From contig FR882165.1 in assembly GCA_000434935.1 (NCBI GenBank), positions 1-48,697 of the forward strand: a stretch of 48,697 bases of DNA. The letters run 5' to 3'. Of this stretch, positions 8,030-18,214 are shown in pieces; position 1 is the first letter of the stretch, and every line of letters begins with the position of its first letter. The notes beneath the pieces were generated by a model that was not told where the DNA came from, did no database searches, and was given only the letters and a program-made list of their open reading frames with translations. The DNA comes from Bacteroides sp. CAG:709. GTDB taxonomy: Bacteria > Bacteroidota > Bacteroidia > Bacteroidales > UBA932. The translations under genes were made by a program, and so were the position numbers.

Positions 8030-10762
8030 GAGACCGGCTTGAACATCCGTGGTGTGGCATCCATCAACGGCAGTGGTGCCCCTCTGGTACTTATCGATGG
8101 TGTCGAGGGAAGCATTGACCGTGTGAATCCGAATGACGTGGAGTCGGTATCAGTCCTCAAGGACGCTGCTTCCGCTGCGATCTACGGTGCCCGTGCTGGT
8201 TTCGGCGTGATTCTCATTACCACGAAGAGCAGCAAGGACGGCACTGCACATATCTCATATAACGGCAGATTTAGTTTCTCCGAGCCGACCGCCTCTACCG
8301 ACTTCGTTACAAGCGGTTATTACTCAGCACTTATCGTGGATGAGTTCTCCCGTTCATATAACGGAAGCCCTTACACATTGTACGACGGTGAAGACTATCG
8401 CGAACTCTGGCGCAGGCGTAATGACAAGACGGAAAATTCCGCACGCCCTTGGGTTGTCCAGAAAAACGGAAAATATATGTACTACGGTAACTTTGACTGG
8501 TACAACTACCTCTTCGATTTTACCCAGCCTACATGGAACCATGACCTCAGCATCAGCGGCGGTACTGACAAATTCAATTATCTCATCAGCGGAAACCACT
8601 ATACGAAGGACGGTCTGTATGCGCAGAATACCGACAAGTACAAGACCAATTCATTGAACATGAAATTCTCCTCCCAGGTGAAGTCATGGCTTAAGATCAA
8701 CGGTTCCGCCAGGATGTTCACATCCAACTACAAATCACCTGGTTACGACTTCGAGGACGGCGGCAACATTCCGAACTACACGTTCCACGCACTCCCGTTC
8801 CTTGTTCCGGTCAATCCTGACGGCAGCAATGTCTATACCAATGCCGTTTCAAGCAATACCCCTGCAGACGGCCTTATCGCAGCCGTAAACGGCGGCAAGA
8901 TGTTCTCGCAGCTCAAGCAGACCCAGTATATCACCACGATCGGCGGAATCCTCACTCCTGCCAAGGGCTGGACTATCGTAGGGAATTTCAGCTACGACCG
9001 TTTCCAGAAGGAGAAGACATACCGTTCTGCAAACATGACTTATTCAGAGGCATATCCTGAGATCAAGACAGCCAACACAGGCTTTTTCGCCGACAAACTG
9101 CGTGAGAGGTCACAGGTCAACCAGCACTATACATACGACCTCTATACGACATACGAGAACGAAATCAAAGGCAACAGCTTCAAGATTCTGGTCGGTATGA
9201 ACCATGAGACGTATGATGCGAAGACGCTCTATGGCGCCAAGAAAGATCTGCAGAGTGAAACTCTCAATGACTTGAATCTCAGTGTCGGAACGGCAGAATC
9301 CAGCGGCGGACATTACGGATGGCAGCTTCTGGGCTTCTTCTCCCGAATCAATTATGACTATAAGGGACGTTATCTCGTGGAGGCGAACATGCGTTGGGAC
9401 GGAACATCACGTTTCCCGAAAAATGACCGTTGGGGCTTCTTCCCTTCAATCGCGCTCGGATGGCGTGTGAGCGAGGAAGAATTCATGAAGCCTTACAACA
9501 ATATCATCAACAACTTCAAGATCCGTGCGTCTGTCGGCTCTCTGGGTAACCAGGCCATCGCCGACAACTATCCATACATACAGTCATTGAGCCCGACCCT
9601 TTCCGACTCATATCTGATGAACGGACAGAAGATTTACATCACAAGTCTGGGGGCGCAGCAGTCCGGCGACCTCACATGGGAGACCGTCATTACCAAGAAC
9701 CTTGGTCTGGACCTCGCTTTCCTGAAAGGCAGACTTTCATTCACGACGGACCTGTATATCCGTGATACGAAGGACATGCTTATCCCTGGCAAGAAACTCC
9801 CTGGAGTATACGGCCAGGCTTCTCCGAACATGAACGCCGGCGACCTCCGTACAAGGGGATATGAAATCACCCTCGCATGGAATGACAGTTTCAGCTTGGC
9901 GCGCAAGCCTTTCCGTTACGGCATAAGTGCTTCACTTGCAGACAGCAAGGCGAAGATCACCAGATATGACAATCCTGACAAATCGCTGTCCAGCTATATT
10001 GAAGGACGTGATATCGGAGAAATCTGGGGATACCACATTGAGGGCTTGTTCAGGAATGACGCAGAAGCTGCTGCGAGACCTGTCGACCAGTCCAAGGTGA
10101 ACAACCATATCTACAACGGCGCTACCGGTGAATATCGCGGGCTTAAAGGCGGTGACCTTATCTATGCCGACCTTGACGACAACGGTAAAGTAGACCAGGG
10201 CGACTATACTCTCTCCAATCCGGGAGACCTCAGGGTCATCGGAAATTCCCGTCCGAGATGGCATTATAATTTCAATGCGAATCTCTCATGGTATGGCTTC
10301 GACGTGGCACTGTTCTTCCAGGGAATCGGACGCCAGCACATCTATCCGGGAGCGAACAACATGATGTTCTGGGGACCTTATGCACGTCCGTACGCATCAT
10401 TTATCCCGAAAACCATCTTGACTGATGTGTGGTCAGAAGAGAATCCTGACGCTTATTTCCCTAAGGTGCGCGGATATTCCCGTGCCGACGGAGGCTCGCT
10501 CGGACAGGTCAATGACCGTTATCTCCAGAACCTGGCATACTTGAGACTCAAGAATGTGACCGTGGGATATACCATTCCGGAAAACCTTACCAGGAAAATC
10601 CATGTGGACAAGATCCGCGTTTACTTCAGCGGAGACAACCTTGCCACCTGGACGAAACTGAAGAGCGACTATCTGGATCCGGAGCAGATGACATCCGACC
10701 CTAACGGCCGCGTATATCCTTTCTCCAAGACATATTCATTCGGTCTTGATATTACATTCTAA
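8030..10762 (+). pseudogene. SusC/RagA-like TonB-dependent receptor, plug and beta-barrel part after the in-frame stop
   Basis: In the same frame as the preceding part and continuous with it after TAG. It holds the rest of the plug ('NIRGVASINGSGAPLVLIDG', 'DVESVSVLKDAASAAIYGARAGFGVILITTK', both SusC hallmarks) and the 22-strand barrel, ending in the aromatic terminus SFGLDITF typical of outer-membrane proteins. No other stop or frameshift is present, which suggests a recent lesion, a polymorphism or a sequencing error rather than old decay. A TTG at 8039 behind an AGGAGA-like stretch could in theory restart translation. That product would lack signal peptide and TonB box and could not work as an importer. 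The intact protein would take up oligosaccharides with the SusD encoded next. Confidence 0.8.
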
Positions 10763-10776
10763 TAGGTGAACATATC

Positions 10777-12561
10777 ATGAAACTATACAGATACATATTA
10801 TTGCTCGGTGCACTTGCAGTGACTTCCTGTGATTTGGATGAATTCCCGCAGGACAAGCTCGCGCCTGAGAATTATTTCAACAATGAGGCTGAGCTGCGGA
10901 CGTTCACCAATACGTTCTACCAGCAGAACCTTCCTACGGCGGAATCCATCTATTCCGAAACTGCCGACCTTATCGTCTGCACGACTCTTTCCAAAGAGGT
11001 TGCAGGAACAAGGGTCGTCGAAAATGACGGAGGCGGCTGGACTACCGGTTCATGGAATCCGTTGACTTACATAAACCACTATCTCTGTTACTCCCACAGA
11101 TGCAAGGATGCCAAAGCACGTGCGCATTATGACGGAGTAGCGAGATTCTTCAGGGCATATTTCTATTTCGAGAAAGTGAAACGCTTCGGTGACGTGCCAT
11201 GGTATGATACCCCTGTAGGCTCTGCCGATCCGGCTCTCTACAAGGCACGTGATTCCCGTGAATACGTCATGGAGAAAGTGCTGGAAGACATTGATTTCGC
11301 CATTGACAACCTGCCTACGGCTCCTGACGTTTACAATGTTACGAAATGGACGGCACTGGCATTGAAATCCAGAATCTGCCTTTTCGAGGGAACATTCCGC
11401 AAATATCATGGCCTGGAAGGCGGCGACGAGTTCCTTCAGGCTTGCGCAGATGCTTCGGAAAAGTTCATTACCAGCAGTCCGTATGACATCTATAACACCG
11501 GCTCCAGCCCGTACCGCGACCTCTTCTCCGCGAAAAATGCCACATCCACATCGAAAGAAGTGATTCTGGCAAGGGATTACGACAAGGGACAGAGTGTCGT
11601 CCACAACATCAACATGTATGCGCTCTCCACGACTTACGGTATGCCGGGCGTGACCAAGAAGATGGTTGACAGCTATCTTATGGCAGACGGCACCAGATTC
11701 ACCGACCAGCCGAATTACGGGACAATGGGCTTCTACATGGAGATGCAGAACCGTGATCCGCGTCTGACACAGACCGTCAGGGGACCCAAGTACACCAGAA
11801 TCGGCGGTACGGAGACCCTCGGCCCTGATTTCGCATGCTCACACACCGGATATAACCTCACCAAATGGGTAGGCGATGCAAGTCAGGACGGTTACAACAA
11901 TTCATATAATGACATCATTTTGTTCCGTTCTGCGGAAGTTTATCTTAACTTTGCCGAAGCCAAGGCTGAACTGGGAACATTGACACAGAGCGACATCGAC
12001 AAGTCGATAAAGAAGCTTCGCGACAGAGTCGGAATGCCGAACCTGAACATGGAAGCGGCCAATCTGAATCCGGATCCGTATCTCGCAAGCCCTGTGACAG
12101 GCTATGCCAATGTTACGGGAGCAAACAAGGGCGTGATACTGGAAATCCGCAGGGAGCGTGCAGTCGAACTTATCGCTGAAGGCTTCAGATACTACGATAT
12201 GGTACGCTGGAAGGAAGGCAAGCGCTTCGAAAATGAAATCGAGGGCATGTACTTCGCTCCTATCAAGGACGGCGAAACCTGGCGTGTATATGATATGGAT
12301 GGTGACGGCAAGAACAGCGCTATGGACATTTGCCTTTACACCAATGCGAAACCTGAGATCGACGGCGTCAAGACCTATTACAAGATAGGCGAGAAATTCC
12401 GTCTTACGGGAGAGAACGGAGGCAATGTGATCGTGCATGACACCGCTACGGAGCCTCGTCAATGGCGTGAAGACAGGGACTATCTTTATCCTATTCCTCT
12501 GTCCCAGATCCTGCTCAGCAACGGTAAGCTAAAGCAGAACCCGCATTGGGACGAGAATTAA
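10777..12561 (+). CDS. SusD/RagB-family surface glycan-binding lipoprotein
   Basis: A 594-residue lipoprotein with lipobox VTSC (Cys18) followed by DLDEFPQDK, the usual start of SusD proteins. The N-terminal part contains the TPR-like SusD region ('YFNNEAELRTFTNTFYQQ', 'ARFFRAYFYFEKVKRFGDVPWY', 'KWTALALKSRICLFEGTFRKYHG'). The C-terminal half has the RagB/SusD motif 'EIRRERAVELIAEGFRYYDMVRWKEG' and the ending 'DYLYPIPLSQILLSNGKLKQNPHW'. It forms the lid of the SusC channel and delivers the glycan. It starts 14 bases after the SusC stop, as is normal for a SusCD pair. The reading frame is intact although its SusC partner is interrupted. Confidence 0.95.
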   Translation: MKLYRYILLLGALAVTSCDLDEFPQDKLAPENYFNNEAELRTFTNTFYQQNLPTAESIYSETADLIVCTTLSKEVAGTRVVENDGGGWTTGSWNPLTYINHYLCYSHRCKDAKARAHYDGVARFFRAYFYFEKVKRFGDVPWYDTPVGSADPALYKARDSREYVMEKVLEDIDFAIDNLPTAPDVYNVTKWTALALKSRICLFEGTFRKYHGLEGGDEFLQACADASEKFITSSPYDIYNTGSSPYRDLFSAKNATSTSKEVILARDYDKGQSVVHNINMYALSTTYGMPGVTKKMVDSYLMADGTRFTDQPNYGTMGFYMEMQNRDPRLTQTVRGPKYTRIGGTETLGPDFACSHTGYNLTKWVGDASQDGYNNSYNDIILFRSAEVYLNFAEAKAELGTLTQSDIDKSIKKLRDRVGMPNLNMEAANLNPDPYLASPVTGYANVTGANKGVILEIRRERAVELIAEGFRYYDMVRWKEGKRFENEIEGMYFAPIKDGETWRVYDMDGDGKNSAMDICLYTNAKPEIDGVKTYYKIGEKFRLTGENGGNVIVHDTATEPRQWREDRDYLYPIPLSQILLSNGKLKQNPHWDEN

Positions 12562-12575
12562 TCTTTAAAGTGAAC

Positions 12576-13514
12576 ATGAAGATGCATATTCTTTTTTCAG
12601 CAATCATCGCTTTGTCGATGATTGCTTCCGGTTCATGCAGCAAGCCTGAAATCGGAAATAACCAATGGCAGGGCGGCAACGGCGGCGGTTCCGGAAACGG
12701 GTCTAACACGAGCAGCCCTTATGCTTATCCGAGAAAATCCGACAAGACAATCCGTCTGATGACGTACAACTCATACTACTGCAAGGGAAACAACGGTGAT
12801 GCCTCGAAAAACGGCTTCACGGCGCAGAATACTGCGAACTTCGCACGCGTAATCAAGGGATTGTCTCCGGACATGATTTCCATCCAGGAACTTGACTGGC
12901 ATGCGTCCGACAGAGGAAGACGCGAACTGCTCAATGACATCGCCACGGCTACCGGCGAAAAATGGAAAGTGGTTTTCGGACAGGCCGCGGATTATGCCGG
13001 TGGCAAGATCGGTCCCGGACTGCTCATCAAGGAATCGGTGTTGAACAAACTCGGTTTCAAGAACGTGACCACCGTTCCGATAGCGGGAAGGGAGAAGAGA
13101 ATCCTGATTATTGCCGAATTCGAGAAGTTCGTGTTCATCGCCACTCATTTGGATACTGATGATACTCAGCGAGCTGCCAGTGCCAGAAGCATTGTAAACG
13201 AGGCTGACAAGTTCGCTGGAATCAAGCCTGTATTCCTTGCCGGAGACCTGAATGATTCACCTGCATGGGCCAACGGCGGAGCCGCATTCCCGATTCTGAA
13301 GGAAAAGTTCGTCATCAAGAGTGCTACCGAAGGGACGCTTCCGGCACAGCCGAACCAGAACATTGACTATATCCTCTACGATGCCAACGGTACTGACTTC
13401 ATCAACTTCGAGGAATCGCATGTGGTAAAGTCGTTCCTTTTCGGCGAATCACTTGAGAGACTGGACACCGTGTCCGATCATTATCCTGTAATTTTAGACT
13501 TCAATCTTAAGTAA
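12576..13514 (+). CDS. Endonuclease/exonuclease/phosphatase-fold lipoprotein
   Basis: A 312-residue lipoprotein (lipobox SGSC, Cys21) with a short Gly/Asn/Ser linker, then an EEP (DNase I/sphingomyelinase-like) fold from about residue 52. The active-site motifs of the superfamily are visible: LMTYNSYY with its metal-site Asn, SIQELDW (metal-binding Glu), ATHLD (His), LAGDLND (Asp/Asn) and the terminal SDHYPV (catalytic Asp-His). The ATG at 12576 starts the signal peptide; an in-frame start at 12546 would overlap the SusD gene. It is likely a periplasmic or surface phosphodiesterase or phosphatase. Its place in a GlcNAc-type PUL hints at removing phosphate-containing substituents or acting on a glycolipid, but this is inference. 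Confidence 0.88.
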   Translation: MKMHILFSAIIALSMIASGSCSKPEIGNNQWQGGNGGGSGNGSNTSSPYAYPRKSDKTIRLMTYNSYYCKGNNGDASKNGFTAQNTANFARVIKGLSPDMISIQELDWHASDRGRRELLNDIATATGEKWKVVFGQAADYAGGKIGPGLLIKESVLNKLGFKNVTTVPIAGREKRILIIAEFEKFVFIATHLDTDDTQRAASARSIVNEADKFAGIKPVFLAGDLNDSPAWANGGAAFPILKEKFVIKSATEGTLPAQPNQNIDYILYDANGTDFINFEESHVVKSFLFGESLERLDTVSDHYPVILDFNLK

Positions 13515-16500
13515 TGAAGAATTTCGTCAGGCTGCTGACAGCGGCCGCAATCCTGTTCCTGTCTACAGCAGTTGCAACATCTGCTGACAATTTCGTCGGA
13601 GTCAGAAATCTCGTCTCCAGGCGTATCCCTTCCCTCGTCGGCAGGGTGGAATTTTCTGAGCGGCCGGCAGCCTCCGGTTATGCTGATACTTATGAGTTTT
13701 ACGTCGAGGACGGAAAGCTGAAGATATCGGCATCTTCTGCAACGGCGGCATCCATGGCAGTCAACTATTATCTCAATATGTACTGCCATGAAAGCTTCTC
13801 GCACAACGGGGACAATATCGGCGGGCTTGGCGGAAAACTTCCTGAAACAGAAGGGCATATCATCCGCAACTCGAAATTCGGGTACAGATATGCCCTGAAT
13901 TATTGCACATACAACTACTCCTATTCGTTCTACGACTGGAAGGATTGGGAGCGCGAACTGGACTGGATGGCGCTTCAGGGCGTGAACCTCATGCTCGCTC
14001 CTATCGGCTGCGAAATCGTATGGGCCAATGTCCTCGGACAGTTCGGTTTCACGGATGCCGAAGTGAAAGACTTTGTAGCCGGACCGGCTTACACCGCCTG
14101 GTGGCTGATGGGCAACCTGCAAGGCTGGGGCGGTCCGATGAGTCGCGCCATGATGGAGGAACGTGCTGATATGCAGCGGCGTATCCTGGCCAGGATGAAG
14201 GAGTTGGGAATAGAGCCGGTGCTCCAGGGATTCTGGGGAATGGTCCCTACTTCACTTGCCGGGAAATATCCGACGGCGAAGATTGCCGACCAGGGCATGT
14301 GGGGACACGTTTTCCGTCGTCCTTCCGTCCTGCTCCCGGACGACCCGCTTTTCACGAAGATGTCAGACAGCTGGTATAAGGAGCTCAAACGTCAATATGG
14401 CGATGACATCAAGTATCTCGGCGGAGACCTTTTCCATGAAGGCGGAGACACGACCGGTGTCAATGTCACCCGCACGGCGCGACTGATCCAGGCTGCCATG
14501 CAGCGCGGCCTGCCCGGTTCCGTATGGATGCTCCAGGGATGGAGCGGCAATCCGAAGAAAGAACTTCTTGCCGGACTGTCACCGGAACATACGATGGTCA
14601 TCGACCTCTTCGGCGAGAGCGGCACCACATGGCGCGACACCCATGAGTTCTACGGCACACCGTGGATCTGGGCTACCGTGAACCATTTCGGAGGGAAGAC
14701 GGATATGGGCGGACAGCTGCCGATCATCATCAAAGGCCCTCACCAGGCATTGGAACTCAGTTCAGGCCTGCTCCGTGGCATCGGCATAATTCCGGAAGGA
14801 ATTCATGCGAATCCGGTGGTCTATGACTGGGCGATGAAAACCGCATGGGAAGAAGGAGAACCGTCAGTAGAGGACTATACCCGCAACTATATCCGTTACA
14901 GGTATGGCAAGGACAATGATGACCTTCTCAATGCCTGGCATATCCTGACACGTTCCATCTACGGCGATTTCAAGATCAAGGGAGAAGGAACATTCGAATC
15001 AATCTTCTGTGCGCGTCCGGGAATGAATGTGAAGAATGTTTCCACGTGGGGACCGAAGCGGTTCCAGTATGATCCCGAGGACCTCAAGCACGCCCTCGAA
15101 TACTTCATTGCCGCAGCGCCGGAGTTCAAAGGCTCAGCCACATTCAGCTATGACCTTGCCGATCTTGCACGCCAGGTGCTGACCAATCATGCCCGTGAGG
15201 TGTACGAAAACTCAATGTCGGCCTACAAAAGCGGTGACGGAGACGCTTTTACGCTGCTTTCAGACGAATTCATTGAACTATTGAAACTTCAGGACCGTCT
15301 GGCCGGGACACAGCCGGACTGGCTGGTCGGACGTTGGCTGGACAAGGCCAAGCATTATGGCTCGACCGCATCAGACAGGGCATTGTCGGAAAAGAATGCC
15401 CGTATGCTCATCTCTTATTGGGGACCGGAAATCGGAACTACCAGAATCCGCGATTACGCGAACAAGGAATGGAGCGGACTTCTGCGGGACTATTATCTGC
15501 CCCGCTGGGAAGCGTTCTACGGCTGGCTGAAAAAGAAACTGGCCGGAGAAAATGTCTCTGAGCCGGATTATTTCGCCATTGAGAAAGGCTGGGTCTACAA
15601 CGGGAAGACCTATCCTGTGGAAGTGAACAAGGAAGATGTCCTTCATCTTGCCGATACCATCCTCCACACCGCCCTTCCTCCATACAAGGACCAGACGCTG
15701 TCTCCGGAGGAGAGGACTGCGGACTTGCTGGGAAGGATGACATTGGCGGAAAAGGTGGCGCAGATGAGACATCTGCATTTCAAGCATTTCAATACGGAAG
15801 GGAAAGTGGATATGGAGAAATTGGCGGCCTCGTCGGGTGGTCACTCCTGGGGATGCATTGAAGCCTTTCCGTACAGCTCGGAGCAATATATGCGGGCCAT
15901 GTACCAGATACAGAAATACATGAAGGAAGAGACCAGGCTGGGAATACCGGTGATTCCTGTCATGGAAGGACTGCATGGCGTCGTGCAGGACGGAAGCACC
16001 GTCTTTCCGCAGGCCATTGCACAAGGGGCCACCTTCGAGCCGGAACTGGTGGGAAAGATGGCCGGGGTCATTGCCGATGAAATGACGGCAATCGGCGCCG
16101 AGCAGGTATTGGCACCGGACCTGGATATCGTGAGGGAACTCCGCTGGGGCCGCGTCGAGGAAACCTACGGCGAAGACCCGTACCTCATTTCATGTATGGG
16201 CAATGCCTATGTGTCGGCGATGAACGCAAAAGGAAAAATCACCACGCCGAAGCACTTCCTTGCACACGGCGACCCTACCGGCGGCCTGAACCTGGCATCC
16301 GTCAAGGGCGGCGAACATGAACTCCGTGACCTGTATCTCATTCCGTTTCAGAGTGTTATAGAAAATCAGAAACCGCTGTCCATAATGAACTGCTACAGTT
16401 CCTATGACGGCGTAGCTGTTACCGGATCTCCGTATTACATGACGGAATTGCTCCGCAACGAATTGGGCTTCAAGGGCTATGTATATTCCGACTGGGGCTC

Positions 16501-18199
16501 GGTACACATGCTTTACAGATTCCACATGGCTGCGGAGAACGGTGCGGAAGCTGCGAAAATGGCAGTGGAAGCTGGCATTGACCTGGAAGCCGGAAGCGAA
16601 GACTACAAATTCGTGGAAGAACTCGTCCGCACTGGAAAACTGGACGAAAAATACATTGACAGGGCAGCCGGCAACGTGCTTTACGCGAAATTCGCATCAG
16701 GGCTCTTCGACAAGCCGCTTCCTGATACGCTCGAATGGCGAAAAGCTATCCATACCGCCGAAGCCAAGGCACTTGCGCGCCGCATGGCAGACGAAAGCAC
16801 GGTACTTCTGACGAACAAGGACGGCTTCCTGCCGCTCTCCGCAGACGGTCTGGGCAGCATTGCCGTAATCGGCCCGAATGCCGACAGGGTGCAGTTCGGC
16901 GACTACAGCTGGAGCGCGGACAAGAGCAACGGCGTCACACCTCTGGACGGGTTGAAGTCAATGCTGGCCCCGCGTGGAGTCCGTATAAACTATGCCGAAG
17001 GCTGCGACCCGTATTCGCAGGACAAATCAGGCTTCAAAGCTGCGGTCAAAGCTGCCAGGAAGAGTGACGTGATACTGCTTTTCGTGGGTTCGCAGAGTGC
17101 AATACTCGCACGAGCAAGCGAACCGGCCACATCCGGCGAGGGGTATGATCTGACTGACCTGACACTTCCAGGCGTGCAGATGGACCTCATTCGGGAACTC
17201 TCCAAGCTTGGTAAACCTATGGTAGTCACGATGGTAACCGGCAAGCCGTTCGTAGCTGATGAAATCGCCGCATTGTCCGAATCGGTACTCGTCCAGTGGT
17301 ACGCCGGCGAAGAAGCAGGCAACTCCATCGCGTCCATACTCTTCGGCGAAGTGAACCCTTCCGGAAAGCTTCCGGTCTCATTCCCGAAAAGTTCCGGCCA
17401 CCTTCCATGCTACTACAATTACCTCCCGACCGACAAGGGCTATTACAACAAAAAAGGCACGCTAGATACGCCGGGACGCGATTACGTGTACTCCGACCCT
17501 TACGCCTCATATTCCTTCGGCCATGGCCTGAGCTACACCACGTACAGCTATGAGAATCTGCAAATTAGGGACAATGTCCTCGCAGCCGGTGATACCGTCA
17601 ATGTGCGCTTTACCGTGAAAAACACCGGGGAGAAAGACGGCAAGACCGTACCGCAGCTCTATATCCGCGATCTGGTCTCCAGTGTCGCCACACCGGTCAA
17701 GCAGCTCAAAGCCTTCCGTAAAATCAGCCTCAAACCAGGCGAGTCGACCGAGGTCCGGTTCAATGTTCCCGTGTCCGCGCTTTCGCTTCATGACAAGTCA
17801 ATGCGCCGCGTAGTCGAGCCGGGCGAATTTGCCATCTATGTCGGCGAATCCTCCGATGACATCCGCCTCGAAACCACGATAACTGTAAAAGACGATGCCA
17901 ATGCCGACAAGGTCAATGCCGGTGTCAATGCTGCTGAAACCGGAGAGGCCGCACTTGGTGATTACGTGGAAGTGACTGGTACTGTGCGCAATGTGCAGGC
18001 TGCCGTACTGTCGGGCGTAAAAGTTTCCGTTGCGTCCGACCCCTCCGTTTCTGCCACCACGGACAAGAACGGCTGCTACAGGATTCGTGTCAAGTCAAAT
18101 GATTGTATTATCTTTGCATTGGAGGGCTATTCCGATGCATCCGTCAGAGTGAAAGTTTCTTCATCTGTGGATGTGGATCTGGATCCGAAGATAAATTAA
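13514..18199 (+). CDS. GH89 alpha-N-acetylglucosaminidase fused to a GH3 glycosidase
   Basis: A 1561-residue secreted enzyme with a signal peptide (1-24). Residues about 25-680 are a full GH89 (NAGLU) unit: N-terminal domain, catalytic barrel and helical C-terminal domain. E309 (DLFHEGG) and E428 (PEGIHAN) align with the catalytic pair of human NAGLU (E316, E446). Residues about 725-1450 are a full GH3 unit with the N-terminal barrel (GRVEETYGEDPYL, KHFLAHG, nucleophile D993 in YSDWGSV), the second domain and an FnIII-like domain. About 1470-1561 is a carboxypeptidase-regulatory-like beta domain. Both glycosidases keep their key residues and the frame is intact. GH89 removes terminal alpha-GlcNAc; the GH3 unit would cut a beta-linked sugar (glucose, xylose or GlcNAc; not resolvable). 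Its start overlaps the stop of the previous gene. Confidence 0.93.
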   Translation: MKNFVRLLTAAAILFLSTAVATSADNFVGVRNLVSRRIPSLVGRVEFSERPAASGYADTYEFYVEDGKLKISASSATAASMAVNYYLNMYCHESFSHNGDNIGGLGGKLPETEGHIIRNSKFGYRYALNYCTYNYSYSFYDWKDWERELDWMALQGVNLMLAPIGCEIVWANVLGQFGFTDAEVKDFVAGPAYTAWWLMGNLQGWGGPMSRAMMEERADMQRRILARMKELGIEPVLQGFWGMVPTSLAGKYPTAKIADQGMWGHVFRRPSVLLPDDPLFTKMSDSWYKELKRQYGDDIKYLGGDLFHEGGDTTGVNVTRTARLIQAAMQRGLPGSVWMLQGWSGNPKKELLAGLSPEHTMVIDLFGESGTTWRDTHEFYGTPWIWATVNHFGGKTDMGGQLPIIIKGPHQALELSSGLLRGIGIIPEGIHANPVVYDWAMKTAWEEGEPSVEDYTRNYIRYRYGKDNDDLLNAWHILTRSIYGDFKIKGEGTFESIFCARPGMNVKNVSTWGPKRFQYDPEDLKHALEYFIAAAPEFKGSATFSYDLADLARQVLTNHAREVYENSMSAYKSGDGDAFTLLSDEFIELLKLQDRLAGTQPDWLVGRWLDKAKHYGSTASDRALSEKNARMLISYWGPEIGTTRIRDYANKEWSGLLRDYYLPRWEAFYGWLKKKLAGENVSEPDYFAIEKGWVYNGKTYPVEVNKEDVLHLADTILHTALPPYKDQTLSPEERTADLLGRMTLAEKVAQMRHLHFKHFNTEGKVDMEKLAASSGGHSWGCIEAFPYSSEQYMRAMYQIQKYMKEETRLGIPVIPVMEGLHGVVQDGSTVFPQAIAQGATFEPELVGKMAGVIADEMTAIGAEQVLAPDLDIVRELRWGRVEETYGEDPYLISCMGNAYVSAMNAKGKITTPKHFLAHGDPTGGLNLASVKGGEHELRDLYLIPFQSVIENQKPLSIMNCYSSYDGVAVTGSPYYMTELLRNELGFKGYVYSDWGSVHMLYRFHMAAENGAEAAKMAVEAGIDLEAGSEDYKFVEELVRTGKLDEKYIDRAAGNVLYAKFASGLFDKPLPDTLEWRKAIHTAEAKALARRMADESTVLLTNKDGFLPLSADGLGSIAVIGPNADRVQFGDYSWSADKSNGVTPLDGLKSMLAPRGVRINYAEGCDPYSQDKSGFKAAVKAARKSDVILLFVGSQSAILARASEPATSGEGYDLTDLTLPGVQMDLIRELSKLGKPMVVTMVTGKPFVADEIAALSESVLVQWYAGEEAGNSIASILFGEVNPSGKLPVSFPKSSGHLPCYYNYLPTDKGYYNKKGTLDTPGRDYVYSDPYASYSFGHGLSYTTYSYENLQIRDNVLAAGDTVNVRFTVKNTGEKDGKTVPQLYIRDLVSSVATPVKQLKAFRKISLKPGESTEVRFNVPVSALSLHDKSMRRVVEPGEFAIYVGESSDDIRLETTITVKDDANADKVNAGVNAAETGEAALGDYVEVTGTVRNVQAAVLSGVKVSVASDPSVSATTDKNGCYRIRVKSNDCIIFALEGYSDASVRVKVSSSVDVDLDPKIN

Positions 18200-18214
18200 T
18201 AATACGACCAATAT

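Noticed and set aside
8039..10762. An independent gene starting at TTG 8039 behind an AGGAGA-like site
   Set aside because: The frame continues the SusC plug without loss from before the stop, and a protein starting here would have no signal peptide or TonB box. It is the rest of an interrupted gene.
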